Shown piece by piece: positions 11,701 to 23,639 of a stretch of 64,000 nt of DNA. Every line of letters starts with the position of its first letter. Within the stretch, counting starts at the first letter, position 1. The notes beneath the pieces were generated by a model. It was not told where the DNA came from. It ran no database searches and saw only the letters and a program-made list of their open reading frames with translations. The position numbers and the translations under genes were made by a program. This DNA comes from Sympetrum striolatum (Eukaryota; Arthropoda; Insecta; Odonata; Libellulidae). The DNA is taken from positions 92,174,254 through 92,238,253 of the forward strand of contig OX388343.1 in assembly GCA_947579665.1 (NCBI GenBank). The letters are read 5' to 3'.

Positions 11701-12275
11701 AATTTTTATGCATTGAATAATTTTATTAGATAAAATTTCTTTCTCAATGACATATATTTAGTTTTTGGCAAATGTTATCTTGGACCAAAAATACCTTCAC
11801 GTAAATGACGGAGTAGGAAGTGCAGTAATATAATAGGAGTCCAATGTGAATACTTCTATCGCATTGTAAAAGGGACAAAATGAAAAGTAATACCCGTGAA
11901 AAATCTAACATAGACGTAAAGCTCTTTGCATATATGAAAAATGGTGAAATAGATCCGTAAACTTGGTGGATTTTTAATTGAAAAATACGAATTTTCCTTA
12001 AGGAATGACGTCCATAGCTCATTCTAGAGCACTAATTAATGTACCAAGGAAAGATACCTACAAAAATTAATATTCAACTGTAGTTTATTACAGTAAAAAT
12101 TACTTGGCGTGAGTTAATCAAAAAAATTAACCTACGAAAATTAAGGTAAGAATGAAATATTTCAAAGATGGTTATTGATTCGGATCTTTATGATTTGCTC
12201 GAAAAGGATAACTTACACATTCTCTGGTTTTCTATTGAAGGAGGGAATAAAAATAAAAGATGCTTTTGACTCAAT
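8731..12275. other. Intergenic AT-rich DNA left of gene A
   Basis: About 3.5 kb with only short open frames lacking recognisable domains or splice structure. A 12-bp perfect palindrome, AGCCTCGAGGCT, lies at 9292-9303. No RNA gene or complete mobile element was recognised. Confidence 0.5.
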
Positions 12276-12403
12276 TTTTATTGCCATTCATGAAAAATTT
12301 TTACTGTAAGAAGAGCTGAAATATGATTCAAGAATTATCACAGTGAGGTTTTCTGGCGCAACATAGGCTAGTTTAGTTGTTATGCACGAATTGAGCTGTG
12401 ACT

Positions 12404-13352
12404 TCAACCGTGGTATGCTCCATATCCTCCGTGATGGCCCTGGTAACCACCGTATCCGCCATGGATGCCATGGTAGTCTCCGTATCCACCGTGGATGCCC
12501 TTGTATCCTCCTTCATATCCATAAGATTTGACGATCACTGGAACCTTCTGGTAGACTGGCACTGGGTGTGGGACTGGTACCTTGACTGGCACGTGCACTG
12601 GGTAGGCCACAGGCTTGGGAACGTGCACGGGGACTGGGTGAGGGACGGGGACTTTGACGGGAACGTGCACTGGATACGGGACCTTCTTCTCAACGGGATA
12701 AGGAACGGGCTTTTCTACTGGGACTGGGTATGGTTTGATGACGGGTACGGGATAGGGCTTATCCACGGGATATGGGACGGGATGCGGGACTGGATATCCG
12801 ACGTTCTTCACCACGGGGACAGCGACTGGGTGAGGGACGGGGACGGGAACTTCCTTGGTGATTATAGCCTTAGTGACCCCTCCGTAACCTCCCCCGAAGT
12901 GGCTGTTGTAACCAATATCGTGGGTTCCATAGTACGACCCGTAATGTTGTCCACCGTAACCCAAGTCGTGTATTCCTCTTTTCTCTTGCTTTGATTCATC
13001 TTTATCCTCTTCGCAGGAAACAAGGATGACGGCCGCAGCCAAGAAGCACGAAAATACCTAAGAAACACAAAACGCCAAAAATGAAATGCTATCAAGTAAC
13101 ATTAAAACCCAATGGATGAAATAAGGTATGAAATTCAGATTTAAAAGGATTAAGTCTTCAACCCTATGATTTTGGAAATTGATAAGGCACTCATCTTCGT
13201 AAAAGAATGTCACATTTTTGTAATGTTACACGAATATTATGTATGTACAATGTATATACATAATGTACATTGTACATATTGCCGATAGTTTCCCTAGTTG
13301 AAGCAAGTGGTTATTTTATCAATACATTGCTTTAACTTACCAAGGTCCTCAT
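12404..13352 (-). CDS. Gene A: secreted Val-Pro/Gly-Tyr-rich protein, probably cuticular (221 aa)
   Basis: Two coding exons: 13341-13352 (M-R-T-L, donor GTAAGT) and 12404-13057 (acceptor TTCTTAG, phase 0). The joined start MRTLVFSCFLAAAVILVSC is a signal peptide. A charged propeptide follows, ending KQEKR, a likely furin-type site before GIHDLGYGG. A Gly/Tyr/His region (about 32-70) precedes [12 protein letters not shown] and a block of roughly 110 residues of alternating Val-Pro with Lys/Glu/Tyr insertions, in which [13 protein letters not shown] occurs twice. The tail is rich in GGYG and His. The composition suggests a secreted structural protein whose Tyr and His could be cross-linked, as in insect cuticle. 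A 4-codon first exon splitting the signal peptide is common in insect cuticle-protein genes. TATA box 13405-13411; TSS near 13381; poly(A) signal (AATAAA on minus) 12277-12282. The 3' two thirds of exon 2 nearly match gene B. Confidence 0.9.
13058..13340 (-). other. Intron of gene A with a strong hairpin
   Basis: 283-bp intron, GT...AG on the minus strand. It holds a perfect inverted repeat: 13-bp arms at 13242-13254 (TATGTACAATGTA) and 13266-13278, 11-base loop, about 60 bp from the donor. Confidence 0.75.
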
Positions 13353-13377
13353 GTTGCTAGAACGAGAGTTCAATGGG

Positions 13378-13435
13378 AAGTGATCTTCTTTCTACTGCCC
13401 ACCGTTTTATACACCCAACGGGATTTGCTTCGCTT
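13378..13435 (-). promoter_or_regulatory. Core promoter of gene A
   Basis: Minus-strand TATAAAA at 13405-13411, with an initiator-like ATCACTT placing +1 near 13381, 30 bp downstream, and a 5' UTR of about 29 nt. Exactly 9 bp upstream of the TATA box is a 15-bp element (13421-13435, plus strand GGATTTGCTTCGCTT) shared with genes B and F. A CCTTATCTCA box (GATAAG on minus) at 13477-13486 also recurs upstream of B. Confidence 0.75.
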
Positions 13436-13489
13436 AATATCATTTCCTTTTCCGCCTATTAGTTTCTTAAGGTCCGCCTTATCTCATGT

Positions 13490-16320
13490 GCAGCAGAATT
13501 GGAGAAATTCCTATTTTACGGAACATTCTGCTTTTTATTGGGTCACATTCTTTGATTTCTACATGATATTTCACATTTCTTGCTCTAAAGCGAATAATTT
13601 CATTGAAATCTTTTACTACAATTTTGGTTATGATGGCAGTTTTCCTTGATTTAATATTATATATGGAATTTTTCTGTATCTTTAATCTCTTTACACTTGC
13701 ACATGATTTAATGCGAAATTATGACTTGCTGCTTTTTTGTTCTTGATTCTTTAGCGTTTGCAAAATTTCTTCCGAGTTAATTTTCACTATGCATAAATGA
13801 TAGTTTCTTTTAGATAGTAATTTTGATATCTAATTATTTTAGGCCAGCTAATCCTTATTTAAAAAAGTACAGCTTGAGTCGAACATAACAGGAATCTCAT
13901 AAATATATGCTGAGCCCTGAAGTGTGTGGGAAAAAAGGGGCCCTTACCAATCGCTCTTATTCTCTGCAAAATGGATATTATAATTTATTGTTATCGCAAC
14001 GTTTGACGATTAACTCGTATTGTGTATTGTCGCAAATTTATCTAAGCTATCCGTTCTGAAATTTGTGAGTTTATGTAAATATTGTAAAGTATATATGCAA
14101 TGTGGAATAGGAGTCAAGTAATGGTTGCGCGAGGAAAATTCTAGCATTTAATAAATCAACGGTGACCAATTGCCACGGATATCCGCGGACACCTGACGAT
14201 CTGTTAAAAGCTTTCAACCATTGTTTGGAGAGAAATTAAGATATTATTTGCAATTTTCATGTTTATTGTACCCTTTAATTATACCCTGTGTCTATTTGTT
14301 TTGTGATGATTATTCTTTACTATCGCAACCTAAATGAGCGTCATCATTCTCATTACAATAATACTTGTATTATTAATTGATATAGAGTTTTATCTTTATA
14401 AGTGTCGATTGGTAGTCCTAAGGATTCATAATTGTAAGTTAGGTAATCCATGAGGTCGGGAAGATCGGCAACTTTAGTTTACCTAGTAAAGCCTGAGTTT
14501 GAAAAATTCGTTATTTCCGTTGGATGGAAAAAACGAAAACACTTAACACTATTCGACATTTAATTACAAGAAAAGAGGTTTATATTCACTTTAATATCCT
14601 TTTCAAACTGTATGCTTACACTGTACTGAATAATCTCTTGGCGTCAGAATCTACTCTTCCCAGTGCACCGTCAGTCTTATTTCGGCTGTCTGTTTTAATG
14701 TAAGCTTTCAGAGGCTTAAGAATAATTTTATTTTAGTTATAAAGTGGTGGTTGAATTCCATTACATTTCACGAGAGTGATTAAAGTTCGGCTGACATCAC
14801 AATTCGCTGTAAATGAATATCATAAGATATAATTCATAACCGGAATGCCATACTCAATGTTCTTCGGTCAAACGAATGGATTTTCTTTAATAATATATAA
14901 TTCTATTATTTCAGTGATAAAAATTGAATGCAAGTATGTATGAGTTTTATTTGTTAATTGGATCATTATTGAATTATTTTACTCCAACAAGTCTTTCTTC
15001 TCCAATTTCACGTAAAGATATTTCAAAAGGTTTGCTTGGCTTCGTTATCAATTTCTCAGGTTTGTCTTTTTGATACAATGTCCGTCTATTTATCGAGCTA
15101 AGTGCTTACTTCAAAAACACAAGATTTTCATTACATCATAGTTCAAATTCGATTTTTTTCTACAAATTCTTATATAATCGGATGCATATTTTATTCTTCT
15201 ATTCTTAATGCTATATACGTATTCCGATATTTATTTTTCATTTTGCTTTCCAAGAATTTAATAAGTTTTGCTTTTCTCCTAATCATGAATTATTGCTTTT
15301 CTTGGTCTGAATTCACATATCTATATATGCCTTGTGTTTACCTTACCTAATACTATTATAGTATATTCGCCAATTTACGTTGTTACAAAAGGTGCTCAGA
15401 ATATCCCAACGATTACTGTGGGTAATATTCTGTTGCAACATTGGAAGAATATCAGTTAAGGCACCCCGATAAGGTGAACTTATACATACATCATCATCTT
15501 CAAGTCAGTGTGTATGGTATTATCTGTTTCAACTGCTATTTGGATATCTTTTTATAATTGAATGTACGAAATCAATGGAATACTTTGAAGCACAATATTT
15601 TATCACACTATGAGGTACACCTTTTGCCAGCCTTTTCTTCCTTCTACCTTACACTTCTTCGACGTATATGAGGAGTTGTTTTGTATTTAGGGATATTTCT
15701 CTCATTGTTGATGAAAGTACTAAAAATGATATTTGGAGGTAGGAGTACTCGTATTATGTACAATATTGTTATTATAACTTATATCGAGCATCAATTTATC
15801 CTGTCTCCCTATTCAGTGCCTAAAAACGAATTCTATAATATATTAATAAAACTAGTATCAGTATCCTTTATAAGGAAGAGTATACATGGCTAAAAAATGT
15901 AACTTTAAGTCCTTAATTTCGGAAAAGGCGTTCCTGTCAGAATTATTTTTCTGGATTTTAAAAAGTTACAGGATGTGAATAATATTCTGTAGCATCACAT
16001 GGCAAATAAAAAGAAACTATTAATAAGGCATCAGTCATTCGGTGAGAATTCCCTTCCTTAATTTCAAATACGTTACGTCATTGTAATTCAATTTCATAGT
16101 TGTCGGCCATTTGAGGTAATCCATATACGGATGGCGACCTATTCGCCAATTTAGCAAAAGAATAAATCTAATATACTAAGGAGCAACTTCAGCTTTCAAT
16201 ATAAAAAATATATTACTACTTCGTGAACATTATTCTGGCTTAACTAATAATCGAAATGCAATGGGGATAAAGGTCTTTCTTATCTAAAATCATGTACAAC
16301 ACGGGTTCGTCTGTCAAGAA
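13490..16320. other. Intergenic DNA between genes A and B
   Basis: About 2.8 kb, AT-rich, carrying the upstream region of A at its left end and the 3' end of B at its right end. The 60-90-codon open frames show no recognisable domain or splice context. No RNA gene or mobile element was recognised. Confidence 0.5.
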
Positions 16321-16435
16321 ATTCTTTATTGATTGCCTTAAAGTACTAAACAAGAGTGGCGTGCCGATGTAAGATTTTTCAATTGAATATTCATGAGCGA
16401 CGAGATGCGTTGATATTTACATTTCCTTGTAATCC

Positions 16436-17315
16436 TTAATAGTGGCTTCCATATCCTCCGTGATAGCCCTGGTAAGCACCGTATCCGCCATGGATGCCAT
16501 GGTAGTCTCCGTATCCACCGTGGATGCCCTTGTATCCTCCTTCATATCCATAAGATTTGACAATCACTGGAACCTTCTGGTAGACTGGCACTGGGTGTGG
16601 GACTGCTACCTTGACTGGCACGTGCACTGGGTAGGCCACAGGCTTGGGAACGTGCACGGGAACTGGGTGAGGGACGGGGACTTTGACGGGAACGTGCACT
16701 GGATACGGGACCTTCTTCTCAACGGGATAAGGAACGGGCTTTTCTACTGGGACTGGGTATGGTTTGATGACGGGTACGGGATAGGGCTTATCCACGGGAT
16801 ATGGGACGGGATGCGGGACTGGATATCCGACGTTCTTCACCACGGGGACAGCGACTGGGTGAGGGACGGGGACGGGAACTTCCTTGGTGATGGTGACTGC
16901 CTTGGTGATTCCGTGGCCGCCGTAATAATTGTTTCCGTAACCACCGCCGTAATATTGGTTTCCATAACCACCGCCGTATCCGTAATCATGTCCTCCGACG
17001 TATGAACCGTAATATCCGCCGTAGCCAATGTCGTGAATTCCTCTCTTCTCTTGTTTAGGCTGCTCCTTGTCTTCTTCGCAGGAGGCAAGGGCAATGGCCA
17101 CAGCCAAAACACACGAGAATGCCTAAAATCAATAAATAAGTCCATTTGCTTAAATTGTTAGCTATCTAAGGAAAAAGTAGTAGCCACCTTTAAGTTCAAC
17201 GATTTGAAGCTTTGATATTCGTAAATATAGAGTTTCATATTAATAAATAAATGTATATTAAATTACGCTAGTATTATTTGAGCAAAGTATTTCTGTAACT
17301 CACCAAAAGTTTCAT
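16436..17315 (-). CDS. Gene B: secreted Val-Pro/Gly-Tyr-rich protein, probably cuticular (232 aa)
   Basis: Exon 1 is 17304-17315 (M-K-L-L, donor GTGAGT); exon 2 is 16436-17122 (acceptor GATTTTAG, phase 0). The signal peptide reads MKLLAFSCVLAVAIALASC; the propeptide EEDKEQPKQEKR ends in a Lys-Arg site before GIHDIGYGG. The Gly/Tyr region (about 32-78) has repeated GGGYGNxYYGG units and differs from gene A. From [10 protein letters not shown] on, the Val-Pro block is almost the same protein as A, with one Pro-to-Ala change (VKVAVPHP). The tail ends GGYGSHY. Intron 181 bp. TATA 17372-17378, initiator GTCAGTC with +1 near 17348, 5' UTR about 33 nt, poly(A) signal 16325-16330. Near-identity with A over 443 bp without an indel, against diverged flanks and 5' exon parts, points to gene conversion or recent duplication. 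Confidence 0.9.
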
Positions 17316-17345
17316 GTTGTCAATGTGAGAGATCGCAGAAATGTG

Positions 17346-17402
17346 ACTGACTTACTTCCCGCCGCTCGGTATTTTATACCTTGTTCAGGATCCGCTTCGC
17401 TT
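17346..17402 (-). promoter_or_regulatory. Core promoter of gene B
   Basis: TATAAAA on the minus strand (17372-17378) lies exactly 30 bp from the A of a canonical arthropod initiator TCAGT (+1 near 17348). The shared 15-bp element (17388-17402, plus strand GGATCCGCTTCGCTT) lies 9 bp upstream of the TATA box, as in A and F. A CCTTATCTCA box is at 17435-17444. Confidence 0.8.
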
Positions 17403-18766
17403 CGCCTGAATTTCCTTTCCGACTTTGAAATCTTCCTTATCTCAGGAATGGCGTAAGGGAGAACATCTTTCACTTACGAGACCTCTCGACCATTATTTTA
17501 TTAACATATTTAACGCATAATATAGAGTATCGTTTCAATCTAAACCTTATGTCATAGGCGGAGCGAACAATCCGTTGATTTTGCCCTTTTATTAGCTAAA
17601 GCTGTTGAAACTCGTTATGAAACGAATCGGATTAATATGTATTGCTTGAAGTCCGTGAAATTTTAATTGAAATACATGAAATGTTCCTCTTTGTTCACTT
17701 AAGATATGTTGATTTTTCTTTTTTCACTTTAGTTGTTTCTATTTCCTTTTGAGGTTATTTCAGGAATAGGAATTGATATTGATAATCCTATTGAATCAAA
17801 GTATTTAAATCTTACGTCTCAAGATTTTTATGGAGAATTTCCAAAGAGAAGGAGGCAGTGACTATAGTCTTTAAAAAATTAAAGAAATCTTCAATGTAGC
17901 TACGATGAAAATCTTTTCTCAAATCTAATCATTTAGAAATTCTACCTTTTTTTATAAAAATCGATAAAATTGGTTCAGTGTCTTGACTTAATTGTGATTA
18001 TTTATAAGTGACAGATATGCCATCTTTCGTGCATGTCTTTTTGTATGTGGAGCAGTTTAAAAAGTTTAAAGTAAATCTCGTTAGTATCTCAGTAATATTG
18101 TCGTCATGTGGTTTTAAAATAAAGAATTTGAAATTGCAAATATAGCTCATGGTAATTTAATTAAAAATTCCGATCAAGCTTCTTGAGAACATGGTCGCTA
18201 TTCTCAAGCCTGCAAATTTTCTATGGTTGCCGTGTTACCGTACTAACGAATAATGTACTGTTTATGGTGGATTATTGGAACTAAATTTAAAATAATGGTT
18301 ACTGTAATCAATTTGATGAGACCGTACTATTGAACTCTCTTGAATAAAAATTTGAACGCGGTTAGGATTTTCCATTCTGTTTTTTTGTAAGGGTTCGGTC
18401 GGTTTTAAAATATCAGCGTGGAAAATACTAAGCTCCTTTCAATTATTTATTTATTTTTACTAATTGCTACCTTAGGCTATACGATTACCAAAGGAATTGT
18501 AATTTAGATGGCATAGCATCAATCGCCGAAGATATATCAGTTACCATGCGCATTAAAAATGCAATTTTTGGTAATCGCGCACTTAAGACCTGCAGCTTCC
18601 GGATTTCATATAATGGAATTTCTTGTTAACGCAACTCACCGCTTCGATATCGATAGATAGGAGTGTTTATCCCCTCTTAAAAGGTATCGTATGTAGCAAT
18701 GGATCCCATTTAAACATTTTATCAAAACATTAATAACGCAAACCAAGTTGCTTCTAAAGTCATTGT

Positions 18767-18835
18767 AAAATTTATTTAAAACCCTGAAGATGACGGTCCT
18801 CCGTTGAAACCGGTAGTACATACAAATAAAAAATG
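18767..18835 (+). repeat. Possible retroelement 3' tail
   Basis: Contains CTGAAGATGACGG, then GAAACCGGTAGTA and AAATAAAA. The pattern resembles 3' tails of retroelements common in arthropods. A related core, GAAACCGGTAGC, lies on the minus strand near 58350. The match is short, so family assignment is tentative. Confidence 0.3.
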
Positions 18836-19920
18836 TTTTGTGTAAAAAGTACCAATTATCTCCTTCATTTTGCTTTATTTAAAATATTATACGAAATTTT
18901 AAACACAGAATGATCATTCGTGTGCTGATCCGAGGAATTTTGGGGAGATACCATTGTGAACCATGATTTTTTTCGTGTTAGCTACTGTTTTCTATAAACC
19001 ATTTCTAGTGAAATAATTACTATACGTTGAAAATCAGAGAAGACGGAACGGACCAAAATTGCATTTCAAGCAACCGATATTTTGTGATAACCGGTCCACA
19101 TCACCCTGAATTTTGCACATCTTTTGTGAGGAATCAAAGGTTCAGTCCATACCATTCAAAATAAAAAGAATCAGTATATCGAAAATGAATTTTTATCTAG
19201 GATCAAAACATGTTGCGTTTGTATTTTCTCAAGACCGTAGACGAAAGTTTTATCAGCGAGTTGCGTGTTAATTGACGTTCAGCTAGGCGTACTCCATTGC
19301 GTTAACTGTCCTTGCAAAAGTATATCATGTGGCCGAAGGAGGGTAAAGGGGAAAGTGAGCAATCGCGTGCTCAGTATTTTAGTGAAAGCTGTGGTACAGA
19401 AATGCTGTTATTTCAGGGTTGAGGAATCAATTCGAACAGTGACTCCTCAATTAGAGAGGAGAATGATGGCGAGTTTAAAATTGTCCATCAGACCAACGGT
19501 TAATCACCTATTTTATTGAAAAGTATCGTGAATTTACATATATCACACAAATAAAATCTTGTGCCAGTTAACCCAGAGAATGAAACTAGGCTCGTAAAAT
19601 ATTCGAAAGCCTGTACGAAATTCTGTTAAGGTCTGTCGTACGAAAATTTAACTACTGTCATCTTTCTGTCGTTCGAACCGTGTTGGAGTTATTTCAATTT
19701 ATACTGTAGCATTATATTTTAACAAAATAACTTAGTAATTTTCACAGGAATAAATATTTTCGGCAATTTTCGTCAACTTACCTGACAATGTCTACATATA
19801 GACGAAACTAGTCACGCAAAATACATTCCTGCAAAAATAACTAAGTAATTTTAATTTCTTAAATTTAGAACCATTCCACTTAATCGAGCTTATAATAAAT
19901 TTTATTATTTGTTGGGATTT

Positions 19921-20000
19921 TGGTTTGCCATGTTGGTATCTCGACCGCTTTGGTGAAAGCAGTCCGAGTTCAATCCCTGCTTTTGCACGACTTTCCCGTA
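19921..20000 (+). repeat. Diverged tRNA-derived SINE relic
   Basis: Carries GACCGCTTTGGTGAAAGC then AGTCCGAGTTCAATCCC, a pol III B-box-like block. It aligns along its length with the better-preserved SINE-like unit at 32208-32338. It lacks paired acceptor arms, so it is not a functional tRNA. Confidence 0.5.
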
Positions 20001-21130
20001 AGAAGTTGACCGCAAGAAAGGTCATCCATCGATGAAAATGAAAGCATTATTTATAATTCTTCATCCTTTAATTGATTATCTTTGTCGATATGAGTGTAAC
20101 GGAAGCATTTGTATCTCGCACCTTCATTGACGAAATGAAGGAGTCCCAAAAGAAGTCTTGACTGAGTCCCAAATGAAAGGAGTTTTTCAGAAATAGTTTA
20201 GAACCCTGTTATACTAATTATCATCACTTAAATCTATATATAAGGAATTAGAATAAAGGTTGAGTTACGAGTTAAATATCGCATATGATGTATACGAATA
20301 AGCTCATAGATTTAATTTTCAAAATATATAATTTTATCATTTCGGAGTCACCACCCCTCAGATATTTCATATGAATGGATCATTTCTGGTCTTTCAACGC
20401 CAATTTGTTTTTCTAAAGTTTTCAAACGCAGCAGGGGTTATCGGTTGCAATATCTGTCGTACACGACCGCTTCTTAGAGCATTTTCGCTGATGATAATTT
20501 GCGAGCGTACAGGGGATATCCCTTCCCCGATAGCCACAACTGAAATAAAAATCTCGATACTCTAACCTACATCTAGTTCATGTTCCATCTGGAGGATTGC
20601 GCACACATCCTATCCAATTCCAGAATTGTAACCGGTTCTTCGGAATTTCCCTCAACGGAAGTTCTTGTTCCGTGTCTGCCGCATTTTGCTCAGAAGATGA
20701 TTTGAGTAGTTCTCTTTTAAGATATAAACTCGAAGTCAAGTTCTACCGAGTAAAAGTATTCCCATAAAATACATTTTCAACTTCAGTAGATAAAAAATAA
20801 ATATTTTGATCTATTGGTCCGTGCGTCGTTTCTTTTCACCGTGCGAAATTAATAAACACGCTTTCTACTAATCTTAATACAATTAAATTGTAAATTGCAT
20901 CTATTTTTAAAATATAACAGTTAAAAATGGTTAAAGCTCAGTAGTGTGGTATATTCTCTGGTAAACATTCATCACTACATAAGACAGAATGTAATTTAAT
21001 AATTTAGATTCACGAAGTTGAAACATGGCCTTCGAATATTTTGAGTCCGTGACGAGAGTTATTTCACCATTTTGGAATTGAGAAAAGTTAAATTTATATT
21101 TCAGAGAATATTAACTAATTTTAGCGTAAA

Positions 21131-21340
21131 GATAATAATGATAATAATAAATCGTATTTATTTGGGCGAGATTGAGACTTAAAAGTCTCTTCTTCCATCC
21201 AACCCATCGTCATTAATTATAAAATAAGAAGTAGAAAAAATTAGAAGAATTGTGGATATAAAAAACCTAAGAGATTCTTAGGGAAAAAAATCCACTGCAG
21301 GAAAACACCCACAAGGAAGGGGGGTGTGAAAAACCTGCGC
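21131..21340 (-). repeat. Possible 5'-truncated LINE 3' end
   Basis: On the minus strand the segment runs through a non-repetitive stretch, then CAAATAAATACG and a short microsatellite tail of TTA/ATC units. This layout (AATAAA then simple-repeat tail) is typical of 3' ends of many insect LINEs. No coding remnant was recognised. Confidence 0.35.
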
Positions 21341-22917
21341 AAACCTACCGATAGTAATAGCAAAAAAATAAGAGAAGAGAAAAACATTCAAAAATAATTA
21401 AATAGACTACCAATAAGTAATTACATGCGATACATAAATAAGAATTAGTTCACATTTAAAAAGAGATAGCAATATACAAAGTAACATAAAAACAAAATAG
21501 AAAAACAAGGAAAACGTACATAAAGATAGAGAAATACCGATTCTCATCCAAATTCAATCGCCTTCTTCCTTATCCAACTCAGCTTATTTATGTTTCAATC
21601 AGTTATCAGTGCTGCTACAAAAGTCTAAATTCCGAAATTATTACGTTATAAATCTACTTTATTCGAGTTTGCTATACTCAAGCTTGCGTGCGTTCGTGTT
21701 TGTGCTCATGAAATAGAAAGTATTTGTCGTGTTCTAGAAGAAGAGCAGCTATTCCATTTCCTGAGGCATTGGAAATCTGTCTTTACTATCCCTTCAATTA
21801 TCATCATTAAAACCATATTTGCGTGCAAATTAAACGTTTAGTTTATCGATAAGCATTTACGCGGAATGTCAAAGCGGAAGATTCATTTAATTTTAATTGA
21901 CAGTTTATAGACGTCGGAGTAATTATAAAATTGACTTTTTTTACAGTTTGAATGAAAAGAAAATTAGTTGATCTGATATTTGCCATTAAGTATCATCAAG
22001 AGAAACTTTCTAATCTTTCGAAATCTACTTCAATTTCAAATCCTAAAGCGATCAGTATTAATCATGCGAGGATGATCATATTATAATAACCCTTCAAGAG
22101 TAAAAAGATTCTGAACATTTACAGAATGTTGATAATTTTCTGTAAAGCATTTGTTTTGAAATGGTAAACTAAAATTTCATTGTGTCTCCGTCTTAGCACG
22201 ATGTTACTGTGGCTTATAATTTATATAATGTTTTACTACACTGAAACATTTATATTCAATTGAAAATGATTTCCCTAGCTCTAGGTTTCGTCATATAGAT
22301 TAGTCAGTAGCACATTTTCAACGATGATAATCCTCTGAAATAAGCATTTAGTGAGTTTTTACTCAGGATATTGGTATACTAGTTCATACCTTCACAACCA
22401 CAAATGTTACCAAGTTATATGTAATTTCATTTAGAGCCGTCGATAACAAATCCTGTATACAGGATATTGCATTTTTTGCAGAGCATTTATCACCAAAGGT
22501 AATGGAATTCACCAGTAAGACATTCCAATATGTCATAGTCCAATATATCGTACTTCACGCCGTGATGATGTACTTACTAAAAATGCGCAGTGTCCTATCC
22601 CATAAGTTTCGTAGCATTATTAAGGACTCGAGTAGCTCTTAAAAGTAAAACACGGTACTACAAAATAACATGTATAGTCCATGCACAGCAAAAATGTGGT
22701 ATATTTCCAACCAGTTCCCATTTCATATCAAATTATCTCGTCAAATGGAACGTGAAATTTTTTCTTTGAAATTTGGAGGTATTATGCGGAATACCGAGTA
22801 TCCCGCAGCACAGTTGTTGAGAAGCACTAAATTAAAGAGAAATAAGAGGCAAGTATATCTTTAAATATCTTTATTGACTATTCAATCAAGTCAATCACTG
22901 AAAATGCCAGAAATATT

Positions 22918-23524
22918 TCAGCCATGATACCCGTAGTATTGCCCATAACCTTGGGGATACAAATTGGCTGGGTAGTAATTGTATCCTGGTGTTGGAACCT
23001 GGACTGGCACAGGCACTTTAACCGGTACGGGCACCTTTACTGGAACTGGAACTTTAACTGGCACTCTGACTGGAACTGGAACTTTAACCGGCACTTTGAC
23101 TGGGAAGGGTATTGGCTTAGGAACTGGTACTGGATATGGTTGAGGGACAGGTACTTTAACGGGGACCCTCACTGGATACGGGACCCTTCTTTCGACGGGA
23201 TAAGGCACTGGTTTCACGACAGGCACCGGGTACGGCCTGTTGATAATCAGGGGGCTAACCCCTCCGTAGCCTCCATATATCCCTGGTCCTGCATTGTATC
23301 CAATACCTCCATATCCAAGACTATACAAGTCTCTTTTCTCTTGCTGCGGAGCATCCTTGGAGGACACTAAAGCAATTGACAGAGTCAATATGCTTATCCA
23401 GGCCTACAATGGAGCGAAATGAAATAGCGTGAGACATGGCCTAGTGTTATACACAGTTTTTCTACTTAGTTTCCTTGTCGGATTCAATGATATTTATGAT
23501 ATAAATGTTTACCGGGAATCTCAT
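22918..23524 (-). CDS. Gene C: short secreted Val-Pro-rich protein, probably cuticular (165 aa)
   Basis: Exon 1 is 23513-23524 (M-R-F-P, donor GTAAAC, a weaker donor); exon 2 is 22918-23403 (acceptor ATTGTAG, phase 0). The signal peptide MRFPAWISILTLSIALVSS is followed by KDAPQQEKR, a Lys-Arg site, and DLYSLGYGG. The Gly/Tyr region is short (about 30-55). The Val-Pro block lacks the usual [11 protein letters not shown] opening and begins IINRPYPVPVVKPVPYPV. Its later half is an expanded run of VPVKVP-type hexapeptides with little other sequence. The C-terminus is Tyr-rich, ending YYGYHG. The intron (109 bp) is the shortest in the cluster. TATAAAA on minus at 23582-23588; poly(A) signal 22870-22875, only about 45 nt past the stop. 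The smallest and most diverged Val-Pro block among the intact members. Confidence 0.87.
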
Positions 23525-23581
23525 GTTAAGCTGATGCTTACTAGACTGAGTCGCTAGCAATAGTGTCCATACATCTCAGTC

Positions 23582-23596
23582 TTTTATATTTATATA
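23582..23596 (-). promoter_or_regulatory. TATA region of gene C
   Basis: Minus strand reads TATATAAATATAAAAG, two overlapping TATA matches. A TCAGT initiator occurs at 23545-23549, about 40 bp from the nearest TATA, so the exact start is uncertain. The element shared by A, B and F is not clearly present. Confidence 0.55.
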
Positions 23597-23639
23597 CGAT
23601 TGATTGTGGAAATCGCTTCCTTCTTGGTGTTCTCACCTT

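Larger units (their letters stand above)
17450..22865. other. Intergenic DNA between genes B and C
   Basis: About 5.4 kb with no supported gene. The 84-codon frame at 19265-19519 is not recognisable. Repeat relics listed separately: a retroelement-tail-like stretch near 18767-18835, a tRNA-derived SINE at 19921-20000, and a LINE-3'-end-like segment from 21131. The rest is AT-rich sequence in which I see nothing further. Confidence 0.5.

Noticed and set aside
19265..19519. 84-codon plus-strand frame with several Cys
   Set aside because: No recognisable motif, promoter or splice evidence.
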